Part shown: one piece after another, positions 42,926 through 50,325 of the stretch
Layout: each line of letters opens with the position of its first letter
Numbering within the stretch: the stretch's first letter is position 1
Origin: CAWBFD01 sp963788115
GTDB taxonomy: Bacteria > Actinomycetota > Thermoleophilia > Solirubrobacterales > 70-9
Reading direction: 5' to 3'
Length of the DNA stretch: 64,000 bases
Assembly: GCA_963788115.1 (NCBI GenBank)
Contig: CAWBFD010000004.1
Span: 1,922,001 to 1,986,000, forward strand
Notes under the pieces: model-generated
Database searches by the model: none
Told to the model about the DNA's origin: nothing
Seen by the model: only the letters and a program-made list of their open reading frames with translations
Program-made: the position numbers and the translations under genes

Positions 42926-43435
42926 CTAGTCGAGGTAGCTGACGACGTTCTCGGCCGGCTCGCGCTCGGGCACCCGCTGCTCTTGGACGGGCTCGCCGAG
43001 GTGGATCAGGCTGACGAAACGCTCGTCGTCGCCGAGGCCGACGGCCGCGCGCCCCTCGGGCGTGCGCAGCACGGCGGGGGTGCGCCAGTAACCCGCCAGC
43101 CCGCGGGCGTGGGCCGCCAGCAGCACGATGAAGGCGGCACACGCGGTGGCGTGGAGGTCCTCCTCGTCCTGAACGGGATCGCCGGTGAGCACGCATGAGC
43201 AGACGACCAGGGTCGGGGCCCGATCCAGCTTCGAGGCCGCCTCGGGTCCGGCCGCCTGCTTCAGCCGCTCCAGCGCCCGCGACCCGATCACACGAAAGCG
43301 CCAGGGGTTCGTCAGGTTGTGGTTCGGCGCCCAACGGGCGAGCTCGAGCACCTCGTCCAGGGTCTCGTGTGACACCGGCACCGGGCGGAAGGCCTTGTGG
43401 GTGCGGCGGGTTCGGATCGCGGTCTCGACGTCCAC
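42926..43435 (-). CDS. Nitroreductase-family FMN protein
   Basis: A 169-residue product from GTG 43435 (VDVETAIRTRRTHKAFRPVP). The family's FMN-contact sequence RTRRTHKAF, WAPNHNLTNPWRFRVI and the C-terminal HLGEPVQEQRVPER are present. These enzymes reduce nitro-aromatics, quinones or enones with NAD(P)H as FMN dimers; the substrate is unknown. The frame continues upstream to 43678 without homology. It sits 46 bp downstream of the glpD start region, on the same strand. Confidence 0.9.
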   Translation of the reverse strand: MDVETAIRTRRTHKAFRPVPVSHETLDEVLELARWAPNHNLTNPWRFRVIGSRALERLKQAAGPEAASKLDRAPTLVVCSCVLTGDPVQDEEDLHATACAAFIVLLAAHARGLAGYWRTPAVLRTPEGRAAVGLGDDERFVSLIHLGEPVQEQRVPEREPAENVVSYLD

Positions 43436-43461
43436 GTCTGAACCGTAGCCGCCCGCGACCA

Positions 43462-44784
43462 CTAGCCGGGAAGCCGGCGCCGGTACCAGAGGAAGCCCCC
43501 GCCAAGGGCCGCCACGAGGCCGCCGAAGCCAGCCCCCACCCAGGTCGCGGTGTCGCCGCGCTCCCGACTCCCCTCCCCCGCGTCGACGGTCTCCGCTGCC
43601 GGCTCGGCCATGGCCACGACCGCGCGGCCGTCCCGCGCCTCCTGGCTCCCCTCGGCGGCGGGATCGTCGCCGGGCCACCGCGACCGTGCTTCCCGCCGCC
43701 CCCGGTCCGGGTCACCGACCCGAGCCGTCCGCGCCGGCCTGCCGGCGGCGAGCGGCTCAGGGTGGCCGGTCGGATCGGACAGGGCTTCGAGGTCGGGCTC
43801 CGGGCGGGTGGCGCCCCCGGCCGACCGCGACACCGGCTCGATCGGGAGCGCCTCACGACTCACCGCCACGAGTGCCTGCGAGGTCACCCAAACCGGGGTC
43901 TGGTCGCTGCCGGGGGCGTAGGTGTAGTGCCCGTCGGCGGTCTGGCGGGCTGAGATGAAGTCGAGGCCGGAGCGTCCCCCGCGGCGGACGCGGTCAGGAT
44001 CGACGCCCGCCGCGACGAGGCCCATGGCGGCGAACGCCGTCGACTGCGAGTTGGTGGCGCCGGTCTCGTAGATGCCCCAGCCGCCCCCGGGCTTCTGCGT
44101 TCGCTTCAGGTACGCGATCCCGCGGCGGATCGCCGGGCCGCGGCCGCCCGCGGCGAGCCCCTGCATCGCCGACCCGGTCGAATCCGGGTCGCTCCGACCG
44201 TTGGGGCTGGCGCCCCAGCCGCCATCACCGTTCTGTGCTTCGCGAAGCCACGCCGCCCCCCTTGGGACACCCGACGACCTCCCGGCCGCGCGCAGCGCGA
44301 GGATCGCGTACGCGGTGAGGTTGACCTGTCCCTGAAACGAGCCGTCTGGGCCTTGAAAGCGCAGCAGCTCGGCGACCAAATCGTGGCCGGCGAAGCGCTG
44401 GGCGTCGAGCCCGGCGCCCTCGAGCCCCAGGATCGCCAGCTCGAGATCTCCCAGACCCCGATGGAGGCGATCGGCCCTCGTGCGCAGGTAGTCGACCGGC
44501 GAGTGTCCGCCCGAGCCGAGATCGAGCGGATTGCGCCCGGCGGCCTCGAGGCCGAGCATCGCCCATCCAGTCATCTGCGCGCTCGACGGTCCGTCCGTGT
44601 AGGCGCCATAGCCGCCGTCCGGACGTTGGGCACGCTCGAGCCATCCGCGCGCGTCAGCGCCGTCGGCGTGGGCGTCCGGGGACGGAGCCGCGACCGAGAC
44701 GGCGACGAGGGCCGCTACGAGGGCCGGCAGCGCCCCGACAGGCTGCCAGTTGAACTCCAGCCGGGTCCGGTAGCGCGAGATCAT
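43462..44784 (-). CDS. Secreted prenyltransferase/squalene-cyclase-like repeat protein with C-terminal anchor
   Basis: A 440-residue product from ATG 44784. A short positive N-terminus and one hydrophobic stretch (ALPALVAALVAVSVAAP) form a signal sequence. Then come QW-like terpenoid-toroid repeats: WLERAQRPDGGYGAYTDG, LREAQNGDGGWGASPNGRSD, LKRTQKPGGGWGIYETGATN, ISARQTADGHYTYAPG. A Pro/Arg-rich stretch follows, and a C-terminal helix with a basic tail (GGLVAALGGGFLWYRRRLPG) would hold it in the envelope. No DXDD or DDXXD catalytic motif is seen, so it is probably a binding protein built on the toroid. The gene ends the left-hand segment; the junction lies just before its start. Confidence 0.78.
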   Translation of the reverse strand: MISRYRTRLEFNWQPVGALPALVAALVAVSVAAPSPDAHADGADARGWLERAQRPDGGYGAYTDGPSSAQMTGWAMLGLEAAGRNPLDLGSGGHSPVDYLRTRADRLHRGLGDLELAILGLEGAGLDAQRFAGHDLVAELLRFQGPDGSFQGQVNLTAYAILALRAAGRSSGVPRGAAWLREAQNGDGGWGASPNGRSDPDSTGSAMQGLAAGGRGPAIRRGIAYLKRTQKPGGGWGIYETGATNSQSTAFAAMGLVAAGVDPDRVRRGGRSGLDFISARQTADGHYTYAPGSDQTPVWVTSQALVAVSREALPIEPVSRSAGGATRPEPDLEALSDPTGHPEPLAAGRPARTARVGDPDRGRREARSRWPGDDPAAEGSQEARDGRAVVAMAEPAAETVDAGEGSRERGDTATWVGAGFGGLVAALGGGFLWYRRRLPG

Positions 44785-44819
44785 CCGCACCAGCGCCGGA
44801 CCCGCCGCCAGCGCCAGTC
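44785..44819. other. Probable join between two unrelated sequence segments
   Basis: On the left is the start of an intact minus-strand gene; on the right a plus-strand sugar epimerase begins in mid-protein (RVPNCVGIGE, about the middle of such enzymes) with no room for its N-terminal Rossmann domain. From here the gene content changes and frameshifts become frequent. An assembly join or a recombination breakpoint must lie in or close to these 35 bp. Confidence 0.7.
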
Positions 44820-45326
44820 GCGGTGCCGAACTGCGTGGGCATCGGTGAAGCGCGAGCCGCTCGGCGACGTCGAGATCCTGAGCGGCAACGTCAAGCTCGC
44901 GATCGAGCCACGTGGTGCCCGACCTCGTCCAGAAGGTTGTGAAGGGCCAAGACCCGCTGCACATCCTCGGCGACGGTTCACAGATCCGTCACTACACCTA
45001 CGGTGGCGACCTGGCCCGTGGGATCGTCATCGCGATGGAGCACGAGGCGGCGCGCAACGAAGACTTCAACCTCTCGACGCGTGAATCGACGACGGTGCTC
45101 GAGCTCGCCGAGTTGATCTGGACGAAGATCAACGGCGCTGCCGTCCCGTTCCGCTACGTCAGCGACGATCCCTTCGAGCACGACGTGCACAAGCGCATCC
45201 CCGCGACCGAGAAGGCTGCAGCGCGTCCTCGGCTTCCAGGCGGAGACGAGCCTCTCCGACATGCTCGACGAGGTCATCCCCTGGATATTTCGCGAATCGA
45301 TGGACGCCGGGCTCATCTGCAACTGA
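44820..45326 (+). CDS. NAD-dependent sugar epimerase/dehydratase, C-terminal part, frameshifted
   Basis: Only the C-terminal half of an SDR-type sugar epimerase is present. Joining frames gives VPNCVGIGEAQPLGDVEILS, GNVKLAISHVVPDLVQKVVK, HILGDGSQIRHYTYGGDLAR, EDFNLSTRESTTVLELAELI and LSDMLDEVIPWI. The N-terminal NAD domain is missing at the probable join. The frame changes at about 44854 and 44905 (each an extra G between C and A) and near 45213. It would act on a nucleotide sugar for surface polysaccharide, in keeping with the glycosyltransferases that follow. Confidence 0.75.
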
Positions 45327-45440
45327 CATCGCTGCCACCGGTCGAGAAGCGCCGCTAGCCGAGCCATCGCCATCGAGGGTGACGGTGGAGGATCGGCATA
45401 CAGTTGGCCAACAGCATCAGCGTGCTCCGGAGGACAATGC

Positions 45441-46442
45441 GTGGCCGGCGAGGGTGACCAGGGACGGGTGGTCTCGGTCAGCGTGGTGATCCCCGTGTAC
45501 AGCGGGGCGTCGACGCTGCCGGCGTTGGTCAAAGAGATCGAGCAGTTCCGGTCGTCGCAGACGACGCCCGACGGCCGGCGCTTCCGGGTCGACGAGGTCC
45601 TGCTCGTGTGGGACCGCGGCATCCAGGGCAGCGCCGACGTCGTGCGCGACCTCGCCGAGAGCTACGAGTGGGTGCGACCAATCTGGCTTTCGCGGAACTT
45701 CGGACAACACCCCGCGACGCTCGCGGGCATGACCTCCTCGGGCGGCACATGGATCGTCACGATGGACGAGGACGGTCAGCACGACCCGGCCTACATCGGG
45801 CACCTACTCGACACGGCGTACCGGGAACGCTCGCAACTCGTCTACGCCTCGCCCTCCAACCCGCCACCGCACGGCTTTCTGCGCAATACGGCGTCGCGGT
45901 TCACGAAGTGGCTGTTCGTGCACGTCCTGGCATCATCAGGCGGACCCAAGGCATTCCACAGCTATCGCCTCATGCTTGGTGAGGCCGGCCGCAGCGTCGC
46001 TGCCTTCACGGGACCTGGTGTCTACCTCGATGTCGCGCTCTCGTGGGTGGTCGCCAACCCCGCAGTGTGCGCGGTGCCGATGCGTGATGAGGGCAGGCCG
46101 GCAAGCGCGTACACCTTCCTCCGGTTGGCCTCGCACTTCTGGCGGCTCGTGATCTCGTCCGGCACGCGGCCGCTGCGATTCGTGTCGTTCATGGGGATCT
46201 CCTTCGCGCTGCTCGGCCTCGTCGTCTCAATCTGGAGCATCGTGCGGAAGGCTTTCGGCGACGTCGATGTCCAGGGTTGGACGTCGGTCTTCATCGCGGT
46301 TCTCGTCGTGGGCGGCGCCACCTTGTTCGCGCTCGGAATCATCGCCGAGTACATCGCGGCATCCGCGAACATGTCGATGGGCAAGCCGGTCTACGTGATC
46401 GTGCGAGATCCCGGTGAGGTCTTCGACGAGCCGGAGCCGTGA
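45441..46442 (+). CDS. Glycosyltransferase family 2 with C-terminal membrane helices
   Basis: An intact 333-residue product (GTG 45441). The GT-A fold is seen in VVIPVYSGASTLPALV, WLSRNFGQHPATLAG and the metal-binding IVTMDEDGQHDP. Two hydrophobic helices close the protein (FVSFMGISFALLGLVVSIW; VFIAVLVVGGATLFALGII), the layout of polyprenyl-phosphate sugar transferases such as DPM1-like or GtrB proteins. It probably loads a sugar on a lipid carrier at the inner membrane. It precedes the epimerase gene by 4 bp, so they form one message. Confidence 0.88.
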   Translation: MAGEGDQGRVVSVSVVIPVYSGASTLPALVKEIEQFRSSQTTPDGRRFRVDEVLLVWDRGIQGSADVVRDLAESYEWVRPIWLSRNFGQHPATLAGMTSSGGTWIVTMDEDGQHDPAYIGHLLDTAYRERSQLVYASPSNPPPHGFLRNTASRFTKWLFVHVLASSGGPKAFHSYRLMLGEAGRSVAAFTGPGVYLDVALSWVVANPAVCAVPMRDEGRPASAYTFLRLASHFWRLVISSGTRPLRFVSFMGISFALLGLVVSIWSIVRKAFGDVDVQGWTSVFIAVLVVGGATLFALGIIAEYIAASANMSMGKPVYVIVRDPGEVFDEPEP

Positions 46443-46446
46443 GCGG

Positions 46447-47392
46447 GTGCTGACCTGGGTCGTCGGTGCCGGCGGTCTGCTCGGGCGAGCAGTCGCGCGA
46501 ACGGTGAGCCCGAGGTTCATCGGTGCCGCGGTTCCGTGGGATGACACCGAACGCGGCGACCCAGGTGCTGGACGTCGATCTCACGCGCTTCATCGAGGCC
46601 GCCGGCACCGAGGGCTGGACGATCGTGTGGGCAGCAGGTGCGGGTGTTGTCGGGACATCGAACGAGGCCCTCAGCCGCGAGACGCGAGTCATCGAGCACT
46701 TCCTCACGAGCGTCCGGCAACGACATCCAGCGGGCTGCGGGTCCGTCTTCCTCACGTCATCTGCCGGTGGCGTGTATGCCGGCTCCAGCGACCCGCCCTT
46801 CACCGAGTCATCAACGCCACGCCCGCTGAGCGCGTACGGCGAGGCGAAGATCGCGCAGGAAGAACTGGTCGTGAAACTGCTCGCCGGCACGGTGCCGGTG
46901 CTCATCGGACGGTTCTCGAACCTGGTGGGGCCGGGGCAGAATCTCGCGAAGCCGCAAGGTCTCGTCAGTCAGCTGTGCCGGGCCGCCGCGATTACACAGT
47001 CCGTGAATCTGTTCGTGCCGATGGAAACCCTGCGTGACTACCTGTACGTCGACGACGCGGCCGCGATGGTGCGCGAGATGGTGACCCGCGCCGTGCGCGA
47101 GCAGCCGGAGCAGCCGGTCCTGCGCAACTTGTCGTCGCAACGGCCCGTCTCGGTCGCGGCGGTGCTCCGAACCGTGCAGCACGTGGCCCGACGAGGCGTG
47201 CGCGTCGCGCTCGGTACCAGCCCGGCGTCGAGGTTCCAGGTCCGTGATCTCCGCATTGCTACGCACTTCGCGGGCGACTTCCGAGACCTCGAGCTCACAC
47301 CGTTCCCCGTCGGCGTCAAGCAGGTGTACGAGGACATCCTCCAGCGTGTGCGCCGTCCGACCGACACCTCCGCTGCCCCGCTGGCTACCTGA
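46447..47392 (+). CDS. NAD-dependent epimerase/dehydratase family protein (one frameshift)
   Basis: The N-terminus VLTWVVGAGGLLGRAVAR (GTG 46447, GxGGxxG cofactor loop) is in one frame. The rest (ATQVLDVDLTRFIEAAGTEG, TSSAGGVYAGSS, the catalytic YGEAK at SAYGEAKIAQEEL, GRFSNLVGPGQN) is in another. Removing one G near 46555 (giving DDTERATQVLDVD) restores about 314 codons. The Tyr-x-x-x-Lys pair is kept. It is an SDR-type enzyme, probably acting on a nucleotide sugar, in the polysaccharide gene group. Confidence 0.8.
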
Positions 47393-47514
47393 CCGCTCGG
47401 TCAGGTGCCGTCGGACCGCTTTCGAGCGTGGCTCCGGACAGCCCTACGGGGACCGATTGATGCACGTGCACAAGAGCAGTCTTTGCACGAGACCGTTGGT
47501 ACTGTGACGCAGCT

Positions 47515-47655
47515 ATGCCGTCCGATGCGATGAAGACGACGCTCCTCACGGTTGTCGCGCCGGTCTGTGGCGAGGACGAGGGCATCGAAACCGTCGTCGC
47601 CGAACGAGTCAACTTCGAAGAAGCTCCACGGGAAGAACCCGGTTCGGACAAGTGA
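47515..47655 (+). CDS. Short ORF, possible remnant of a glycosyltransferase N-terminus
   Basis: A 46-residue frame, ATG 47515 to TGA 47655. Its opening MKTTLLTVVAPVCGEDEGIE resembles the first strand of a family 2 glycosyltransferase (TVVIPVxNEEEGI), but the rest (ETVVAERVNFEEAPREE) does not continue the fold. Its stop overlaps the start of the next glycosyltransferase (GTGA). It could be a truncated relic, a small real leader, or a product of mis-assembly. The 120 bp before it show no gene. Confidence 0.35.
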   Translation: MPSDAMKTTLLTVVAPVCGEDEGIETVVAERVNFEEAPREEPGSDK

Positions 47656-48531
47656 CACCACTCGTCTCGGTCTGCATTCCCGCCTTTCTCGCCGCGCCGT
47701 ACATCCGGCAGTCGATCGAGTCGGTGCTCGGCCAGACCCTGTCCGACCTCGAGCTCATCGTTGTCGACGACGCATCACCCGACGACACCTATGAGATCGC
47801 CCGAGCGTACGAGCGCGAACGGGCGCGTTCGCGTGCATCGCAACGCCGAGAATCTCGGCGCGGCTGCGAACTGGAACCACGTCGTCGCGCTCGCGAGCGG
47901 CCGGTACGTCAAGTTGCTCTGCTCCGACGACTTCCTCATGCCGACGTGCCTCGAGCACCAGGTCGATGCGTTCGAGTCGGCGGAGGGTGTCGCGCTCGTC
48001 TCGTGCAAGCGCAACGTGATCGACGAGCGTGATCGGCCGATGTTCGAAGCGTGGGGGCTCACCGGGATCGAGGGTCGCCATGCCGGAGATGCCGTCGTCC
48101 GAAAGGTCGTGCGCTCCGGTCGCAACCTCGTGGGTGAGCCGTCGTCGGTATTGATTTCCAAGGACGTTCTCGATCGCGTCGGTGGATTTGACGCAACCGC
48201 CGAATACGCGATCGACCTCGACATGTGGTGCCGCGTGCTCCGACACGGCGACTTCGTCGGCATCGCCGAGACGTTGGCGACGTTCCGCATCGGCTCGTCG
48301 TCGTGGAGTGCAACCCTGGCGCGCCGTCAGGCCAGGCAGCACCGGCGTTTGATCCGACGCGTCCACGCCGCGCGGCCGGATCTCATCACCCGCACCGACG
48401 TGCTCATGGGCGTCTCGACCGCGACGGCACTCTCGTTCGGTCGCCGGCTGGCGTTCGCACGGGTCGCGTTGAGCCGGCGCTGGCGGGAGCGGGGCAGGCC
48501 CGCCGCACTTCCTGAACGCACCCCGGGTTAG
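47652..48531 (+). CDS. Glycosyltransferase family 2 (one frameshift)
   Basis: GTG 47652 begins MTPLVSVCIPAFLAAPYIRQ, then SVLGQTLSDLELIVVDDASP with the DD/DxD region, then YEIARAYERE. After an extra base near 47821 the sequence continues in the next frame: VRVHRNAENLGAAANWNHVV, LLCSDDFLMPTCLEHQVDAF, VGEPSSVLISKDVLDRVGGF and the basic C-terminal helix region. Joined, it is about 292 residues, normal for the family. It would transfer a sugar to a growing glycan in the cytoplasm. It belongs to the polysaccharide gene group starting at 45441. Confidence 0.83.
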
Positions 48532-48540
48532 CGTGCCCGC

Positions 48541-49000
48541 GTGGTCCTCGTCGCGGCGCTTTTCGTCTTCGGCCTCGTGTGCGCGATCGCGGCGTGGTTC
48601 GTCATTCGGGAGGCGGCGCGGATGTCGGTGCGAGCCGCCGCCGCCGGTGTTCGACGTCGATGAAGCGCTGGACTGGGTGATCGCGAACCTCCCCGACGAC
48701 GTAGCTGCCACCCTCACGCCCGCCGACGTGCGCCGCATCCTCGAGTTCCAGCTGGAGTACTTCGAAGCCGCGGGCGTCGATCGGCGACGGGTCGAGTCGC
48801 ACCCTCCCGGCGATGTCATGGTCGGAGGACCCGAGACGGTCGAGTACATCCGCCGGCGGGCCGGCGAGACGGGCGAGGGCTACCTGCCCGAGCAGGTGGA
48901 GGGTGTCCTCGACACGCAGCTCGACTACCTGCGGGCGATCGGTGCCGTCGGCCCGCGCGCGCCCGGGAACGGCTCCGAAACCGGTTCCGGTGGGGGCTGA
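48541..49000 (+). CDS. Single-helix membrane protein of unknown function (one frameshift)
   Basis: GTG 48541 gives VVLVAALFVFGLVCAIAAWF, a membrane anchor, then VIREAARMSV. One extra G at about 48632 (between C and A) shifts the frame; corrected, it continues QPPPPVFDVDEALDWVIANL, DVRRILEFQLEYFEAAGVDR and YLPEQVEGVLDTQLDYLRAI. The soluble domain is acidic and helical with no known motif. About 152 residues in total. It lies between the glycosyltransferases and the structured leader RNA. Confidence 0.6.
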
Positions 49001-49025
49001 GGATCTGCTACAACGTGCGGACCGG

Positions 49026-49155
49026 AGAAAGGAGGTGGTCCAGAGCATGCACGATAGATCTGGGACCCCGGAGGTGCGCGGCCGCTAGGGCCGCCGTCAA
49101 AGGCAGCCTGCCGTAACGGCAGGACTGGACCGCCTCAGCGGAATCCACACCGCTG
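49026..49155 (+). ncRNA. Candidate structured leader RNA with sequestered, extended Shine-Dalgarno
   Basis: The segment begins agaaaggaggtggtcc (49026-49041), which pairs with the usual actinobacterial 16S rRNA tail at all 16 positions (one G-U). Part of it, gaggtggtccag (49032-49043), is also complementary to ctggaccgcctc at 49125-49136 (12 pairs, one G-U). Inside this closing helix lie a 13-codon ORF and two hairpins (49078-49083/49089-49094; 49107-49113/49117-49123). A further hairpin (49136-49141/49150-49155) competes at the edge. The design looks like translation-coupled control of the DUF554 gene downstream; no known RNA family was recognised. Confidence 0.5.
49047..49088 (+). CDS. 13-codon leader ORF inside the structured RNA
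   Basis: ATG 49047 to TAG 49088 encodes MHDRSGTPEVRGR. It follows the very strong ribosome site ending at 49041. The stop codon sits in the loop of a 6-bp hairpin (gcggcc/ggccgc). A ribosome translating it would hold open the helix that hides the Shine-Dalgarno. No codon run for a single amino acid is seen, so classic amino-acid attenuation is not supported. Confidence 0.4.
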   Translation: MHDRSGTPEVRGR

Positions 49156-49224
49156 CACCGTCGTCTTCGTGGCCGGGCTTGGTCCCTCCGGCGTGAGCAC
49201 GAGGCGAAGTCCAACATCATGTTG

Positions 49225-49254
49225 AATCGAGGGGCGTTCATGCGCCCCTCGATT
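49225..49254. terminator. Perfect 12-bp hairpin before the DUF554 gene
   Basis: Arms aatcgaggggcg (49225-49236) and cgcccctcgatt (49243-49254) pair perfectly around the 6-nt loop ttcatg. It lies 10 bp before the likely DUF554 start and has no T-run. It could be a terminator, an anti-terminator partner of the leader RNA, or a protein-binding palindrome. Confidence 0.5.
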
Positions 49255-49264
49255 CGCTGTTCGC

Positions 49265-49999
49265 GTGTCAACATCGGCCGTGCGCGGCCTGGGGACGCTC
49301 CTCAACATCGCGACCGTCGCGGTCGGGACGACCGCGGGCGTGCTGCTCGGAGCGCGCTTCCCCGACCGGATCCGGCGCACGGTGATGCAGGGTCTCGGCC
49401 TCTTCGTCGCCTTCCTCGGTCTCTCCGAGGCGACGAACACCCGGAACCCGCTGCTCTTGCTCGCGGCGCTGCTCGGCGGCGGTCTCATCGGTGAGCTGCT
49501 GCAGTTGGAGGAGCGCCTGGCGTCCTTCGGCGCCTGGATCGAGCGCCGGGTGGGTGTGGACCTCGACGCACCCACCGAGCACGATGCGGAGGGCCGGTCG
49601 ACCTTCGTCGAGGGCTTCCTGGTCGCGTCGCTCGTGTTCTGCGTCGGGCCGCTCACGATCCTCGGATCGATCCAGGACGGCCTACAGGGCGATATCGACC
49701 TCCTGGCCACCAAGGCCGTGCTCGACGGGTTCGCGGCCCTCGCCTTCGCGTCGACGCTCGGTTGGGGCGTGGGCGCGAGCATCGTGACGATCGCGCTGTT
49801 CCAGGGCGGCCTCACCGCGGGCGCGGTCCTGATGGACGACGTGCTCACGGAGCGGATGGTCGACGAGATGACCGCTGTCGGCGGGCTCATGCTCCTCGGC
49901 ATCGCGCTGCGGCTGCTCGACCTCGCCGAGGTACGGGTGGCTTCGTTCCTGCCCGGCCTCGTCCTCGCCCCCGTCTTCGTTGCCGTTTTCGCCCGCTGA
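49265..49999 (+). CDS. DUF554-family membrane protein
   Basis: An intact 244-residue polytopic protein. Seen are LGTLLNIATVAVGTTAGVLL, VMQGLGLFVAFLGLSEATNT, LLAALLGGGLIGELLQLEER, VEGFLVASLVFCVGPLTILG and GLMLLGIALRLLDLAEVRVA, matching the DUF554 (YdfK-like) family of six to seven membrane segments. The family is widespread and probably transports a small solute, but no substrate is established. The start is GTG 49265 or GTG 49280, both close behind the hairpin. Its own leader RNA upstream suggests tight expression control. Confidence 0.9.
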   Translation: MSTSAVRGLGTLLNIATVAVGTTAGVLLGARFPDRIRRTVMQGLGLFVAFLGLSEATNTRNPLLLLAALLGGGLIGELLQLEERLASFGAWIERRVGVDLDAPTEHDAEGRSTFVEGFLVASLVFCVGPLTILGSIQDGLQGDIDLLATKAVLDGFAALAFASTLGWGVGASIVTIALFQGGLTAGAVLMDDVLTERMVDEMTAVGGLMLLGIALRLLDLAEVRVASFLPGLVLAPVFVAVFAR

Positions 50000-50018
50000 A
50001 CGAACGAGCCTCGTAACT

Positions 50019-50120
50019 ATGGGTGGACTCCGGGCTCCGTCGGTGTCACCGCCGGTCTGGCTCCAGAACGAAGATGGTGGTGTCCCTGATGGGTTCGTCG
50101 CGGGGGCGGTCACGAACTAG
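50019..50120 (+). CDS. Small ORF, start of a lower-GC module
   Basis: A 33-residue frame, ATG 50019 to TAG 50120, opening MGGLRAPSVSPPVWLQNEDG. Its first 20 or so bases resemble the sequence at 52576 (atgggtcgacttcgggctccg). A 7-bp hairpin (gtcagtc/gactgac, 50120-50135) follows its stop. No family recognised; it may be a by-product of the repeat rather than a gene. Confidence 0.3.
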   Translation: MGGLRAPSVSPPVWLQNEDGGVPDGFVAGAVTN

Positions 50121-50187
50121 TCAGTCTCGACTGACACGGTGACGGTCACGTTGACGCTCGTTTCGCCATGATGTGTGAGGCGGTCTG

Positions 50188-50325
50188 ATGAAATACACCG
50201 ATTACGACGCCGTCACCGACAGTGACATCGCCGACGGTCGCGACACGATCTCGACGCAGTACCAGACGATGGCGACCATCCCGATCTCGTTGACGCATTA
50301 CGCAGTCAGTGGGGCCGAGGAATGA
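50188..50325 (+). CDS. Small ORF (45 aa) coupled to the beta-helix gene
   Basis: ATG 50188 to TGA 50325 encodes a 45-residue acidic peptide, MKYTDYDAVTDSDIADGRDT and so on, without a signal or membrane helix. It is preceded by a six-codon frame (50168-50188) whose TGA overlaps its ATG, and its own stop overlaps the next ATG (ATGA at 50322). Such chained overlaps are typical of phage or other compact gene modules. No function recognised. Confidence 0.5.
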   Translation: MKYTDYDAVTDSDIADGRDTISTQYQTMATIPISLTHYAVSGAEE

